DNA of 64,000 nucleotides, taken from contig JACPVI010000048.1 in NCBI GenBank assembly GCA_016191815.1, forward strand, positions 62,001 through 126,000, in the 5' to 3' direction. Below, piece by piece: positions 19,889 through 34,900 of this stretch (its first letter is position 1; the number at the start of each line of letters is the position of its first letter). The notes below the pieces were generated by a model. The model did not search any database, had not been told where the DNA came from, and saw nothing but the letters and a program-made list of their open reading frames with translations. The DNA is from Myxococcales bacterium (GTDB lineage: Bacteria > Myxococcota > Myxococcia > Myxococcales > Myxococcaceae). The position numbers and the translations under genes were made by a program.

Positions 19889-20075
19889 AGTCTCCGCCGA
19901 GGCCGGCTCGTCTGCCGACCGCGCAGCGCGGAAAAGTTCCGCCGCACCGGAATCGGTCTTGGCGCTCGCCGCTCAGCGGGCAAGAGGCCGCCTCGTTCTT
20001 TGGCGTCACGGCGACTGTACGGCAGGCCGGCTACCGGAATGGGCGGCGGGCATCATCCTGCGCGCGGGAGGAGCG

Positions 20076-21155
20076 ATGCTGGGAGAGCTGCTTCATCGAC
20101 GGAGGGTGGAGCTGTTGGCCGCCCTCGAGAACGGCCTGGAGCGGGGCCTGAGGCTCGACGTGCGGCGGGCGCTGCTTCGAAGCGAGCTGCCCGCACTCTT
20201 ATCGTGGATCGCCGACCGCGAGCAGGAGCTCACGGCCCCCGAGTGGCCGGGCCGTGAGAGGATCTCCGTGCCTCCCCTGGGCGATCGCGCCTGCGGCGGC
20301 CGCGAGCTGTTTCAGCTCGTCTTGGAGATGGCGATCTTGCGCGATTGCCTCTGCGAGCTGCTCGAGCGGGAGGGCGCCGCCACCACCTCCATGCGCGCCG
20401 TCTCTCGCGCGATGGACAACGCGGTGGTCCACACCGTGGAGCGGGGCGTCGCCAAGGCGCAACAGGACATCAGGGCGGGAGAGGAAATCTTGGCGATCGT
20501 CTCGCACGACCTTAAGACCCCGCTCACCTCGATCGGGATGGCGGTGGGCCTGCTCGAGCGGACCTTGCCGGGCGACGCCTCTCCATTGTGCCGGAGGCAG
20601 CTCGAGATCATCCGGCACTCCTCCAAGCGGATGCAGAGGCTCATCTTTGACCTCTTGGACTTCTCCTGCATCCGGACCGGGAGGCTCTCCGTCGAGCTGG
20701 TCCCCCAGCCGGTGGGGGCCGTGCTCGCCGAGGCGCCCGAGGCCGCGAAGGCGTGCGCCGCCCAGCGCGGCATCCGGGTGGAGGTGGTGGACCGCGCGGG
20801 CGAGTCGTGGATCCGCTGCGACCGCGAGCGCCTCCTCCAGGTCTTCTCCAACCTCCTCAGCAACGCGGTGAAGTTCTCTCCCCCGGGGGCTCGAGTCACC
20901 ATCGGGGCCGAGGCCACCGGGGCCGAGGTCCGGCTGTGGGTGTCGGACGAGGGCCAAGGGATAGAGCCGGGAAACCTCGCGCGGCTCTTCGAGCCCTTCT
21001 GGACGCGGGGCGCGAAGGAGACGCGCGGGGTCGGCCTCGGCCTGTACATCAGCAAGGGCATCGTCGAGGCCCACGGCGGACGCTTCGAGGTGAAGAGCGA
21101 TGTGGGCGTGGGCAGCACCTTCTCCTTCACCCTGCCGGCGGCGAGCGCGAGCTAG
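20076..21155 (+). CDS. Soluble sensor histidine kinase
   Basis: A 359-residue kinase with no membrane helix. The N-terminal 130 residues are helical and resemble RsbRD-type sensor modules. The HisKA domain carries the phosphorylated H144 in AIVSHDLKTPLTS. The HATPase domain has the N box (VFSNLLSNAVKFS), a G1 box (DEGQGIEP), the F box (LFEPFW) and a G2 box (GVGLGLYIS). All catalytic parts are present. ATG 20076 follows a strong GGGAGGAG. No response-regulator gene is next to it, so its partner is encoded elsewhere. The stop is 51 bases before the M23 peptidase, which has its own -10 element. Confidence 0.9.
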   Translation: MLGELLHRRRVELLAALENGLERGLRLDVRRALLRSELPALLSWIADREQELTAPEWPGRERISVPPLGDRACGGRELFQLVLEMAILRDCLCELLEREGAATTSMRAVSRAMDNAVVHTVERGVAKAQQDIRAGEEILAIVSHDLKTPLTSIGMAVGLLERTLPGDASPLCRRQLEIIRHSSKRMQRLIFDLLDFSCIRTGRLSVELVPQPVGAVLAEAPEAAKACAAQRGIRVEVVDRAGESWIRCDRERLLQVFSNLLSNAVKFSPPGARVTIGAEATGAEVRLWVSDEGQGIEPGNLARLFEPFWTRGAKETRGVGLGLYISKGIVEAHGGRFEVKSDVGVGSTFSFTLPAASAS

Positions 21156-21189
21156 CGTCGGTTTTGTTTTGGGGGAGGCGGCGATCCTC

Positions 21190-21195
21190 TACAAT
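21190..21195 (+). promoter_or_regulatory. TACAAT -10 element close to the M23 peptidase start
   Basis: TACAAT (five of six consensus bases) ends 11 bases before ATG 21207. Transcription would begin about 3-6 bases before the start codon, too short for a ribosome-binding site, and none is visible. No good -35 is present; TTTTGG lies at the right spacing. Confidence 0.4.
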
Positions 21196-21206
21196 CCTGT
21201 TCACCC

Positions 21207-22370
21207 ATGAGGCGCGCCACGGTGGCCCTGGCGCTCGCGCTTGCGAGCGCGGCGAGCGGCACGACGCACCGGATTCTCAATCGGCGCATCCAACCCCGGC
21301 AGACGCTGGCGGCCGCGCTGCGCGGGGCGGGGCTGGAAGGCGAGGTGGTGGACGGGGTGGTGAGCGCGCTGGAGGGAGTGTTCGACTTCCGCCGCTCGCG
21401 CGCAGGAGACCAGTTCCGGGTGGTGCTCACCGACGGAGCGCTGGACTTCTTCGACTACCGCCAGGGTGCGCTCGATGAGTGGCAGGTGCGGCGCGAGGGG
21501 GACCGGCTCTGGGGGAGCAAGCGCGCCATCGAGGTGGAGAAACGAGTGGAGCTGGTGGAGCTCAAGGTGCGCACCTCGCTCTACGAGGCGGCGATCGAGG
21601 CGGGGGAGGATCCCACCGTGGCGCTGCTCCTCTCCGACGTCTTCGCCTGGGACATCGACTTCTACCGCGACGTGCAGAAGGGCGACCTGGCGCGGGCGGT
21701 GGTGGAGAAGTTCGTCTCCAAGGGCCGGCTGCTCCGCTACGGCGAAGTCTTGGGGGCGCGCTACCAGGGCGCCTCGGTGGGGGAGAAGCGCGTCTTCCGC
21801 TACCAGCTTCCTCAAGGAGGCCACTCCTACTTCTTGCCCGACGGCTCCTCCGCACGGAAGACGTTCCTCAAGAGCCCGCTCAAGTACGCCCACGTCACCT
21901 CCCGCTTCGGGAGCCGGCTGCACCCGGTCTTGCGCTACGTGAAGGCCCACAACGGCGTCGACTACGGCGCGCCGGTGGGCACCCCGGTGTGGGCGGTGGC
22001 CGACGGCAAGGTGAGCCGCGCGGGCTACGAGCGCGGCGGCGGCAACACCCTCTGCATCCGCCACCCCAACGGGCTGGAGAGCTGCTACCTCCACCTCTCC
22101 CGCTTCGGCGAGGGAGTGAGGGCGGGGGTGCGGGTTAGCCAGAAGCAGGTGGTGGCCTACTCGGGGAACACCGGCTTGAGCACCGGGCCGCACGTCCACT
22201 TCGCCCTCAAGCGGGCCGGCCACTTCCTCAACCCGCTCAACCAGAACTTCCCGAGGGCCGAGCCCTTGCCGAAGTCGCTCCGCGAGGACTTCGCCCTCAA
22301 GACCGCCCCCATCGCCGCCCAGCTCGAGGCGGTGGAGGTGGCCTCGGCCTTGGACCTCTCGGTCCCCTAG
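21207..22370 (+). CDS. M23-family peptidoglycan endopeptidase
   Basis: A 387-residue exported cell-wall hydrolase of the LytM/MepM type. The signal peptide covers about residues 1-18. The N-terminal half (about 25-200) contains an OapA/LysM-like region seen in MepM relatives. The M23 catalytic domain (about 228-345) has the zinc ligands H248 and D252 in KAHNGVDYGAP and HVH at 329-331. It is predicted to cut peptide crosslinks in peptidoglycan, acting in the periplasm. glgP follows after 7 bases in the same direction. The catalytic set is complete. Confidence 0.9.
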   Translation: MRRATVALALALASAASGTTHRILNRRIQPRQTLAAALRGAGLEGEVVDGVVSALEGVFDFRRSRAGDQFRVVLTDGALDFFDYRQGALDEWQVRREGDRLWGSKRAIEVEKRVELVELKVRTSLYEAAIEAGEDPTVALLLSDVFAWDIDFYRDVQKGDLARAVVEKFVSKGRLLRYGEVLGARYQGASVGEKRVFRYQLPQGGHSYFLPDGSSARKTFLKSPLKYAHVTSRFGSRLHPVLRYVKAHNGVDYGAPVGTPVWAVADGKVSRAGYERGGGNTLCIRHPNGLESCYLHLSRFGEGVRAGVRVSQKQVVAYSGNTGLSTGPHVHFALKRAGHFLNPLNQNFPRAEPLPKSLREDFALKTAPIAAQLEAVEVASALDLSVP

Positions 22371-22377
22371 GCAACCG

Positions 22378-24885
<2,508 letters not shown>

Positions 24886-24889
24886 TCGC

Positions 24890-28471
<3,582 letters not shown>

Positions 28472-28655
28472 GAGAGCGCCTTGAACCCCCCTCTACCGCC
28501 GCCGGGGGCGGAGGACCATACACCCGCGCTCCGACATCGCCGAGCCTACCCACTGGGTCGCCGCCCACCCGGGTCAGATCGGGAGGATCCGCCAGCTTGG
28601 CCCTGGCCGGGATCTTGAACCGCCCTCGGTCGTCCCCTCACCTCGGAGCGACGCG

Positions 28656-29975
28656 ATGGCCAGGACCTTCGTAAGTGCCTCCAGGAGCACTTCCCTCCCG
28701 CCCTCTCCCGGAAAGCCGCGGATCATCGTCTGCGACGCCACGGTGAAGATGCAGCGGCTGCTTCAAGCGGTGCTGGGCGAGCAATACGACTGCGTCCCGC
28801 TCCAGAGCGGCGAAGAGGTGCTGGAGGTCGCCCTCGCCGCGGTCCCGGACATGATCATCGCGGAGATCGACCTCCAGGGAATGAGCGGGATGGAGCTTTG
28901 CCGGCAGGTGAAGGCCGAGCCGCGGCTGGAATCGGTCCCGGTCATCCTCCTCACCGGAGTGGCCGACGGCGAGTCGCGGGCGATCGGCCTCGAGTCAGGA
29001 GCGGACGAGTACCTCTACAAGCCGCTTCGGCCGCGGGAGCTGAGGGCGCGAGTCGCCTCACTGCTCAAGCTGCGCTTCGCCTCCCAGTCACTCGAGGCGC
29101 GAACCTTGGAGCTGGAGAGCGCCAACCGCGGGCTGGTGCAAGCCCAAAGAGCGCTGGTCCAGGCGGAGAAGCTGGCCAGCATCGGCACCTTGGTGGCCGG
29201 AGTGGCGCACGAGATCAACAACCCCTTGACCTTCATCACCGCCGGGGTGGGGGCGCTGGAGGAGCTCATCGGCGAGCTGGCGCAGCTCTCCGAGGCGGTG
29301 CAGGCGGCCGTCCCCGAGCAGCGGGAGCAGGCCCGGATTGAGCTGGACGCCACCGCCAGCGAGTCACGCCAGGTGCTCATGGAAATCGCCGACGGGGCCC
29401 GGAGGCTCCAGCGGATCTCCTCCGAGCTCAAGCTGATGGCCCCCAGCCAGCAGATGAGCTTCGAAGAGGTGGACCTCGCCGCGGAGGTGCGGGCGGCCTG
29501 GAAGCTGGCCAATCCCGGGCCGGGTGTCGCCTTCGTGCCGAAAGTGGACCTGCCGCCGCTGTGGTCGGTCGGGCACATGATCGGCCAGGTCCTCTCCAAC
29601 CTGTTCACCAACGCGATCCATGCGATGAACGGGAAGGGCCTCGTCTGTTGCTCCGCCACCGAGGGCGAGGGCGAAGTGGTGGTGGAGGTGAAAGACGACG
29701 GCCCGGGCATCGCCCCCCAACACTTGCCGCGCGTCTTCGACCCCTTCTTCACCACCAAGCCGGTGGGCAAGGGCACCGGGCTGGGCCTGTCGGTCTCGCG
29801 CGCGCTGGTCCAGAAGCTGGGAGGCACCATCGAGGTTTCCTCTCGCCCGGGCGCGGGGGCCACCTTCACCATTCGGCTGCCGAGGACCCAAAAGGCGGCC
29901 TCGCCCGAGTCTGGGGAGCTCGAGGCGCCGCCGGCGGCGCAACCTGGCTGCAGCGAGCATGCGCGCGCCCAGTAA
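28656..29975 (+). CDS. Receiver-histidine kinase protein with Glu at the phosphorylation site
   Basis: A 439-residue soluble protein with a receiver domain (about 20-135), a coiled linker and a histidine kinase core. In the receiver the phospho-acceptor Asp is replaced by Glu (PDMIIAE, E70), and the acidic pair is reduced to C26-D27; T100 and K122 are kept. The kinase has the H box LVAGVAHEINNPLTF, N box LSNLFTNAIHAM, G1 DDGPGIAP, F box FDPFFTTK and G2 GKGTGLGLSV. The kinase should be active while the receiver may be locked or only ligand-responsive. ATG 28656 follows GGAG. The next gene, a large Ser/Thr kinase, overlaps its end by 17 bases. Confidence 0.92.
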   Translation: MARTFVSASRSTSLPPSPGKPRIIVCDATVKMQRLLQAVLGEQYDCVPLQSGEEVLEVALAAVPDMIIAEIDLQGMSGMELCRQVKAEPRLESVPVILLTGVADGESRAIGLESGADEYLYKPLRPRELRARVASLLKLRFASQSLEARTLELESANRGLVQAQRALVQAEKLASIGTLVAGVAHEINNPLTFITAGVGALEELIGELAQLSEAVQAAVPEQREQARIELDATASESRQVLMEIADGARRLQRISSELKLMAPSQQMSFEEVDLAAEVRAAWKLANPGPGVAFVPKVDLPPLWSVGHMIGQVLSNLFTNAIHAMNGKGLVCCSATEGEGEVVVEVKDDGPGIAPQHLPRVFDPFFTTKPVGKGTGLGLSVSRALVQKLGGTIEVSSRPGAGATFTIRLPRTQKAASPESGELEAPPAAQPGCSEHARAQ

Positions 29976-32900
29976 CGGCAGCTCCGCGGCGGTGGTGGCG
30001 CCGATCGGCGCACCGCCCCCCTCGTGGGCCCCGCCCCCTGGCTTCGACGGGTATCGGCTGGGCGCGCTGATCGGCAAGGGCGCGATGGGCGAGGTGTACC
30101 TCGCCCAGGACGAGCTTTTGGAGCGGCCGGTGGCGGTGAAGTTCCTCCTCCCCGCGAAGGTTTCCCAAGAGCTCCGCAGCACCTTCCTCGGAGAGGCGCG
30201 GGCCCTGGCGCGGCTGCAGCATCCCAACGTGGTCGCGGTGTACCGGGCGGGCGAGGTGGCGGGGCACCCGTACCTCGCCTACGAGCTGGTGCGCGGGGAG
30301 AGCCTCGCACAGAGGAGAAAACCGGTCGGCTGGAGGGAAGCCCTCGATCTCGGCTTGCAGCTCGCCCGCGGGCTCGGGGCGGCGCACCGGCGGGGCGTGT
30401 TGCACTGCGACCTCAAGCCGGCCAACGTGCTGGTCGGCGAAGGCGGGGAGCTCAAGCTGGTGGACTTCGGCCTGGCCAGGTTGGCAACTCCTCCCCCGCG
30501 CGCGGGCGAGGGCCGGGCCGAGGAGCCGATCGGCACTCCCGCCTACATGGCGCCGGAAGTCTGGGCGGGGAGCCCGCCCACGACGCGGTCCGACGTCTAC
30601 TCCGCGGGCGCGCTCTTGTACGAGCTGATGGTCGGCCACCCCCCGCACCTCGATGGGGACGTCGCCGAGCTGTCGGCGGAGATTGCCTCCCTTCCTTTGG
30701 AGCCGATGGCCTCCTGCGTCCCGGGCGTCGACCAGGGGTTCGCCGAGGTCGTCGAGCGCTGTCTGAAAATAAAGCCCGAGCTGCGGTTCGCCTCGGGCGA
30801 GGAGCTGGCGGGGGCCCTGGGCCGCCTCGCCTCCCGCAGGCTCCGCGGTCCTTTCGCCAGGGGCAACCCGTACCGGGGGCTCCAAGCCTTCCAGGTCGAG
30901 CACCGCGCCGTCTTCTTCGGACGGGAGGCCGAGGCGCAGGCCCTCATCGAGCGGCTGCGCTCGGAGCCGGTGGTGGTGGTGGTGGCGGACTCCGGGGTGG
31001 GCAAGTCCTCCCTCTGCCGCGCCGGAGTGCTGCCCGAGCTGTCTTCGGGCGCCCTGGGCAGCGACCGGGAGTGGCGCGGGCTTTCGGTGAGCCCGGGCCT
31101 GCACCCTCTGGCCTCGCTGGCCGGCGCGCTCGCAACTTTCCTCGAAGCGGACGAGGAGGCGCTCTCCCGCGCGATCGCCGCGGATCCGCAGGCCGCCGCG
31201 AGGGAGATCCGCGGCCGGCTGGGTCGCCTCACCGGCCTGTTGCTCTTCGTCGACCAGCTCGAGGAGCTGGCCACCCTGAGCCGGCCCGAAGAGGCCAAGG
31301 CTGCCTCGGAGCTCTTGGGGTGGCTCACGGCGGGAGGCACCGGCATCCGCCTGCTCGCGACACTCCGGAGCGACTTCCTCACGCGCGTGGCGGCCCTGCC
31401 CGGCCTCGGCGCCGAGCTGGGGCGGACGCTGTTCCTCCTCAAGCCGCTCTCCCAGCAGGCCATCCGCGAAGCGGTGGTCGGTCCGGCGGCGATCAGCGGC
31501 GCCTCCTTCGAGTCGGAGGAGCTGGTCCGCTCGCTCGTCGAGGCGGGCAGCTCGGGCGAGGGCGGCCTGCCGCTGTTGCAGTTCGCCCTGAGCGAGCTGT
31601 GGGAGCACCGGGAGCCCTCCACCGGGGTGCTGACCCTCGAGGCGCTGGAGAAGATGGGCGGAGTGGTGGGAGCTTTGGCCCGCCACGCGGACGGAGTGTT
31701 CGGCGGACTTTCGGCCAGCCAGGCCAGTGCGGCGAGGAGGATGCTCCCGCTCTTCGTCACCCTGGAGGGGACGCGGGCCCACCGCTCGGAGCGGGAGCTC
31801 CTGGCGGGAGACGGCGCCGCCCGGGAGGTTTTGGACGCGCTGGTCCGCGCCAGGCTCTTGGTGGCCAGCGAGGGCCGATTCGGATCCAGCTACGAAGTCG
31901 CCCACGAGGCGCTGATCCAGGGCTGGCCCACGCTGCGGCGCTGGCTCGAGGAGGACGCCGACCAGCGCGCGGCCCGGGAGCGGCTCTCGAAGGCCGCCGC
32001 CGACTGGCTCCGACTCGGGCGCAGGGGCGATGGGCTGTGGGGGAAGCGGCTTCTTCGCGAGGCCTCCTCCATCGACCCGGCCGGCCTGTTGCCCGAGGAA
32101 ATTGCCTTCCTGGAGGCCTCGCGGCGAGCGCTCCGCCGCCGGAAGGTGGGTGGGCTCATGGCGGCCTTCGCCTCTGCGCTGCTCGCCTTGGCGGGCTACG
32201 TCGCAATCCAGGCGAGGGCGCAGGGTGAGTTCGGCCGAAGGCTCGACCGGCAGGTGGAGGCCGCCCGAGCCTCGCTGGCCTCTGCGCACGAGCTGGCCGG
32301 CCGGGCAGCTCTCCAGCGGGCGGTGGCGGACCAGGCATTCGAGCGCGACACCGAAGACCAGGCGGAGGAGGCCTTCGAGGAGGCGCAGAGGCTCTCTTCC
32401 GAGGCCGGGCGCCGCTTCGCCCAGAGCACCCAGCTGCTCGAGGCGGCCTGGAACCTCGATCGGAGCCGCGACGAAGTGCGCGAGTGGCTCGCCGACGCCT
32501 TGGTCGAGCGGGTGCTCTTTCTCGATAGCGCAGCGCAACCGGAGCTGATGGAGGAGCTGCGGGCCCGCCTGGAGCTGGTGGACCCGAGCGGCGTCCGCAG
32601 CCAGCGTCTGTCCGCTCCGGGGTTGGTTCGACTCCGGCTCACGCCCGCGGCGGCGGTGCGGGTGCGGGATCGGGACGGCCGGCTGGTCGAGGAGCGGCCC
32701 GTGTCGGTGGAGGCGCTTTTGTCCTCGCCTCCCGGCTCGTATCTCCTCGAGGCCCGAGCGCCAGGCTTCGGGGAGGTCCGCCTCCCCTTGCTCCTCGGCC
32801 GCGCGGAGCGGCTCGACCTGGCCGTGGAGCTGCCCGCCGCGGCGGAGGTGCCGGAGGGCTTCGTCCACGTGCCGGCTGGGCGCTTCCTCACCGGGGCCCG

Positions 32901-33666
32901 AGCCGACGAGGCGCTGCGCAAGGACTTCCTCAAGGCCCCACCCCTTCGCGCCGCGGCCACGCCCACCTTCCTGATCGCCCGATACGAAACCACCTATGCG
33001 GAGTGGATCTCTTTCCTGGAATCGCTCCCGGAGGCGGAGCGAGTGCGCCGGACGGCGCGGGTGGGGCGCGCGGGGGACCGCGGCTCGCTCCTGCTCACGC
33101 GTTCGCCCAAAGGGTGGCAGCTGATCCTCAGGCCCACCGAGGAGGAGCACCTGGCTCGCGCCGGTGAGCGGATTCGCTACCGGGAACGAGGCAGCCACGC
33201 GGACCAGGATTGGCTTCGGTTCCCGGTGACGGGAATTGGCGCCGAGGACGCGGAGGCCTACGCCGCTTGGCTCGGCGAGACCGGCCGGGTGCCGAAGGCA
33301 CGCCTGTGCACCGAGCTGGAATGGGAGCGCGCCGCCCGCGGCGCCGACGGGCGCCCCTATCCTCACGGCGAGTCCTTGCGCCCCGAAGACGCGAACTTCG
33401 ACGAGACTTACGGGAAGAAACCGGAGGCCTTCGGACCCGACGAGGTCGGATCGCACCGGCGCTCCGACAGCGTCTTCGGGGTCTCCGACATGTCCGGCAA
33501 CGCCTTCGAGTGGACCCGATCGGCGCGCGATGGAGAGTATGTCGCCCGCGGAGGCAGCTACTACTACGGCCGCAACACCGCGCGGCTCGACAACCGCGAG
33601 GTGACCGAGCCGAGCCTTCGCGATCTCAGCGTGGGCGTGCGGATCTGCGCTGATCCGAGCCGGTGA
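29959..33666 (+). CDS. Ser/Thr kinase - nSTAND NTPase - FGE-sulfatase-like fusion
   Basis: A 1235-residue signalling protein. Residues 30-290 are a Hanks-type kinase with Gly loop GKGAMGEVYLA, K61, catalytic loop HCDLKPAN (149-156), DFG 169-171 and GTPAYMAPE. Residues about 300-700 match the nSTAND1 module (NPYRGLQAFQVEH, Walker A ADSGVGKSS near 340, Walker B LLLFVDQLEEL). One membrane helix lies near 730-752, then a coiled region, a PEGA-like segment (about 895-950) and a C-terminal formylglycine-generating-enzyme-like domain (about 965-1235; GFVHVPAGRF, SGNAFEWT, RGGSYYYG). The kinase is predicted cytoplasmic and the last domain outside. HRD is HCD, so the loop Arg is missing. The start overlaps the upstream kinase gene. 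Confidence 0.92.
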   Translation: MRAPSNGSSAAVVAPIGAPPPSWAPPPGFDGYRLGALIGKGAMGEVYLAQDELLERPVAVKFLLPAKVSQELRSTFLGEARALARLQHPNVVAVYRAGEVAGHPYLAYELVRGESLAQRRKPVGWREALDLGLQLARGLGAAHRRGVLHCDLKPANVLVGEGGELKLVDFGLARLATPPPRAGEGRAEEPIGTPAYMAPEVWAGSPPTTRSDVYSAGALLYELMVGHPPHLDGDVAELSAEIASLPLEPMASCVPGVDQGFAEVVERCLKIKPELRFASGEELAGALGRLASRRLRGPFARGNPYRGLQAFQVEHRAVFFGREAEAQALIERLRSEPVVVVVADSGVGKSSLCRAGVLPELSSGALGSDREWRGLSVSPGLHPLASLAGALATFLEADEEALSRAIAADPQAAAREIRGRLGRLTGLLLFVDQLEELATLSRPEEAKAASELLGWLTAGGTGIRLLATLRSDFLTRVAALPGLGAELGRTLFLLKPLSQQAIREAVVGPAAISGASFESEELVRSLVEAGSSGEGGLPLLQFALSELWEHREPSTGVLTLEALEKMGGVVGALARHADGVFGGLSASQASAARRMLPLFVTLEGTRAHRSERELLAGDGAAREVLDALVRARLLVASEGRFGSSYEVAHEALIQGWPTLRRWLEEDADQRAARERLSKAAADWLRLGRRGDGLWGKRLLREASSIDPAGLLPEEIAFLEASRRALRRRKVGGLMAAFASALLALAGYVAIQARAQGEFGRRLDRQVEAARASLASAHELAGRAALQRAVADQAFERDTEDQAEEAFEEAQRLSSEAGRRFAQSTQLLEAAWNLDRSRDEVREWLADALVERVLFLDSAAQPELMEELRARLELVDPSGVRSQRLSAPGLVRLRLTPAAAVRVRDRDGRLVEERPVSVEALLSSPPGSYLLEARAPGFGEVRLPLLLGRAERLDLAVELPAAAEVPEGFVHVPAGRFLTGARADEALRKDFLKAPPLRAAATPTFLIARYETTYAEWISFLESLPEAERVRRTARVGRAGDRGSLLLTRSPKGWQLILRPTEEEHLARAGERIRYRERGSHADQDWLRFPVTGIGAEDAEAYAAWLGETGRVPKARLCTELEWERAARGADGRPYPHGESLRPEDANFDETYGKKPEAFGPDEVGSHRRSDSVFGVSDMSGNAFEWTRSARDGEYVARGGSYYYGRNTARLDNREVTEPSLRDLSVGVRICADPSR

Positions 33667-33797
33667 TCCGCTGTCCGCGGCGACCCACCCCCGGCCGGGC
33701 GACCCTCCCTTCCATCAGCAAGTCCGCATTCCCCCTTCCTTTTCGATCGGTCCGCCGGTTGCTTTTCCACCGCTCGAACCCAACCACGGAGACTGCC

Positions 33798-34844
33798 GTG
33801 TCGCGAGCCAGATTGCCCTCCTTGTCGTGCCTGTTGGCAGTTGGCGCCCTCGCCGCAGGGTGTGACGCCGCCTCTGACATCCACCTGTCGGCGGAGCGAA
33901 GCAAGGGGGCGCTCACCATCGACAACGGCCGGGACTTGAACGGCCGGGACCTCAACGGCCGGGACCTCAACGGCCGGGACTTGAACGGCCGGGACCTCAA
34001 CGGGCGCGACCTCAACGGCCGTGAGGTGAATGGCCGGGAGGTGAACGGCCGGGACCTCAACGGCCGGGCGCTGAACGCAGTCTCGATGAATGGGGTCGAG
34101 CTGGCCGGGGTGAGCATCGGCCGGGTGAGCCTGGTGGGGAGCGAGCTGTTGGCCAGCGACTCGGCCGGGGTGGTGCTGCGAGGTGCTCAGGTCGTTGGGG
34201 CCGTCCTTGTCGGCGAGCTGGACAATGGCGACTCGGTGGACGTCCGGATCGACTCGGTGGCCTCGGGAGGTGGAGGCGTCTTCCTGTACGGCATCTCCGC
34301 GCTTTCCATCCGCGGCTGGGTGCCGTGGTGCGGAGTCGGGCCTTCCGGCGAATCGTTGCCGGCGGTGGCGCTCGCGGGGAGGTGGGACTACCGCAAGGGC
34401 GTTTCTGGCGGCGGGAGCTGGATCGCCGACGCCGACCGCTTCACCTTCGCTTGCCAGGGCTTCGCGCTGCACAAGTGCGTGCACCTGGGATACCTGCCGT
34501 GGAGCTCGGCGACGGTGTGCAGCCCCGGCGCCGGCTGCACTTCGGTCCCGCTCAAGCCCTACCACCAGGCCTGCACCCGGATGATGCGCGCGGACTACTG
34601 TGGAGACGGCCGGTCGTTCACCCGCAACGGAACGCTGATCAACATCTATGACGGAGTGGGCATCCAGGTGGACACGGAGAGCTGGGTACTCGAGGCGGAG
34701 TGGGACGAGCGCGGCGCGCGCTGCCTGTCGCAGCGGAGGATCTCCGGGGGCCAGGTCACCTGTGGCCACACTCTGAGCTCGGAGGGCTGCGGCGACCCGG
34801 GAAACTTCTTCGCCGGCACGCTGATCGTCACCGAGGCTCCGTAG
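33798..34844 (+). CDS. ADYC-motif lipoprotein with NGRDL pentapeptide repeats
   Basis: A 348-residue predicted lipoprotein: basic N-terminus, hydrophobic core and lipobox LAAGC with C22. Residues 43-92 are ten tandem copies of N-G-R-(D/E)-(L/V), with RALNA at the end. A glycine-rich, beta-type region follows, then a Cys-rich C-terminal domain containing MRADYCGDG near residue 265, the namesake motif of the myxobacterial ADYC domain. The repeats resemble pentapeptide-repeat proteins but have an unusual Asn-Gly-Arg frame. Function unknown; outer-membrane or surface location is inferred. GTG 33798 places the signal correctly. It converges with the GH99-like gene, separated by a hairpin repeat. 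Confidence 0.85.
   Translation: MSRARLPSLSCLLAVGALAAGCDAASDIHLSAERSKGALTIDNGRDLNGRDLNGRDLNGRDLNGRDLNGRDLNGREVNGREVNGRDLNGRALNAVSMNGVELAGVSIGRVSLVGSELLASDSAGVVLRGAQVVGAVLVGELDNGDSVDVRIDSVASGGGGVFLYGISALSIRGWVPWCGVGPSGESLPAVALAGRWDYRKGVSGGGSWIADADRFTFACQGFALHKCVHLGYLPWSSATVCSPGAGCTSVPLKPYHQACTRMMRADYCGDGRSFTRNGTLINIYDGVGIQVDTESWVLEAEWDERGARCLSQRRISGGQVTCGHTLSSEGCGDPGNFFAGTLIVTEAP
33924..34073 (+). repeat. Ten tandem 15-bp repeats (AACGGCCGGGACCTC type)
   Basis: Ten head-to-tail 15-base units encode the NGRDL repeats of the ADYC lipoprotein. Five of the first five differ only at CTC/TTG, while later copies drift (CGTGAGGTG, CGGGCGCTG). Near identity suggests recent expansion, and the copy number could vary between strains. 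Confidence 0.9.
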
Positions 34845-34852
34845 GACAAGAA

Positions 34853-34890
34853 CCCCTCTCCCGCCAAGCGCGAGAGGTCGGGGTGAGGGG
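34853..34890. repeat. REP-like hairpin between convergent genes
   Basis: The sequence CCCCTCTCCCGC, a short loop, then GCGAGAGGTCGGGGTGAGGGG forms an imperfect stem. The same CCCTCTCCC...GAGAGG...GGGTGAGGG pattern is a widespread dispersed hairpin element in GC-rich proteobacteria. It sits between the ADYC and GH99-like stop codons and probably also acts as a two-way terminator. Confidence 0.6.
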
Positions 34891-34900
34891 CGCCTGCGGA

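Noticed and set aside
29866-33456. A very long open frame antisense to the kinase-nSTAND-FGE gene (and similar ones opposite prkA, hyf genes and dnaE)
   Set aside because: Such frames are a normal by-product of GC-rich third codon positions; their translations are low-complexity Arg/Ala/Pro-rich and match no family.
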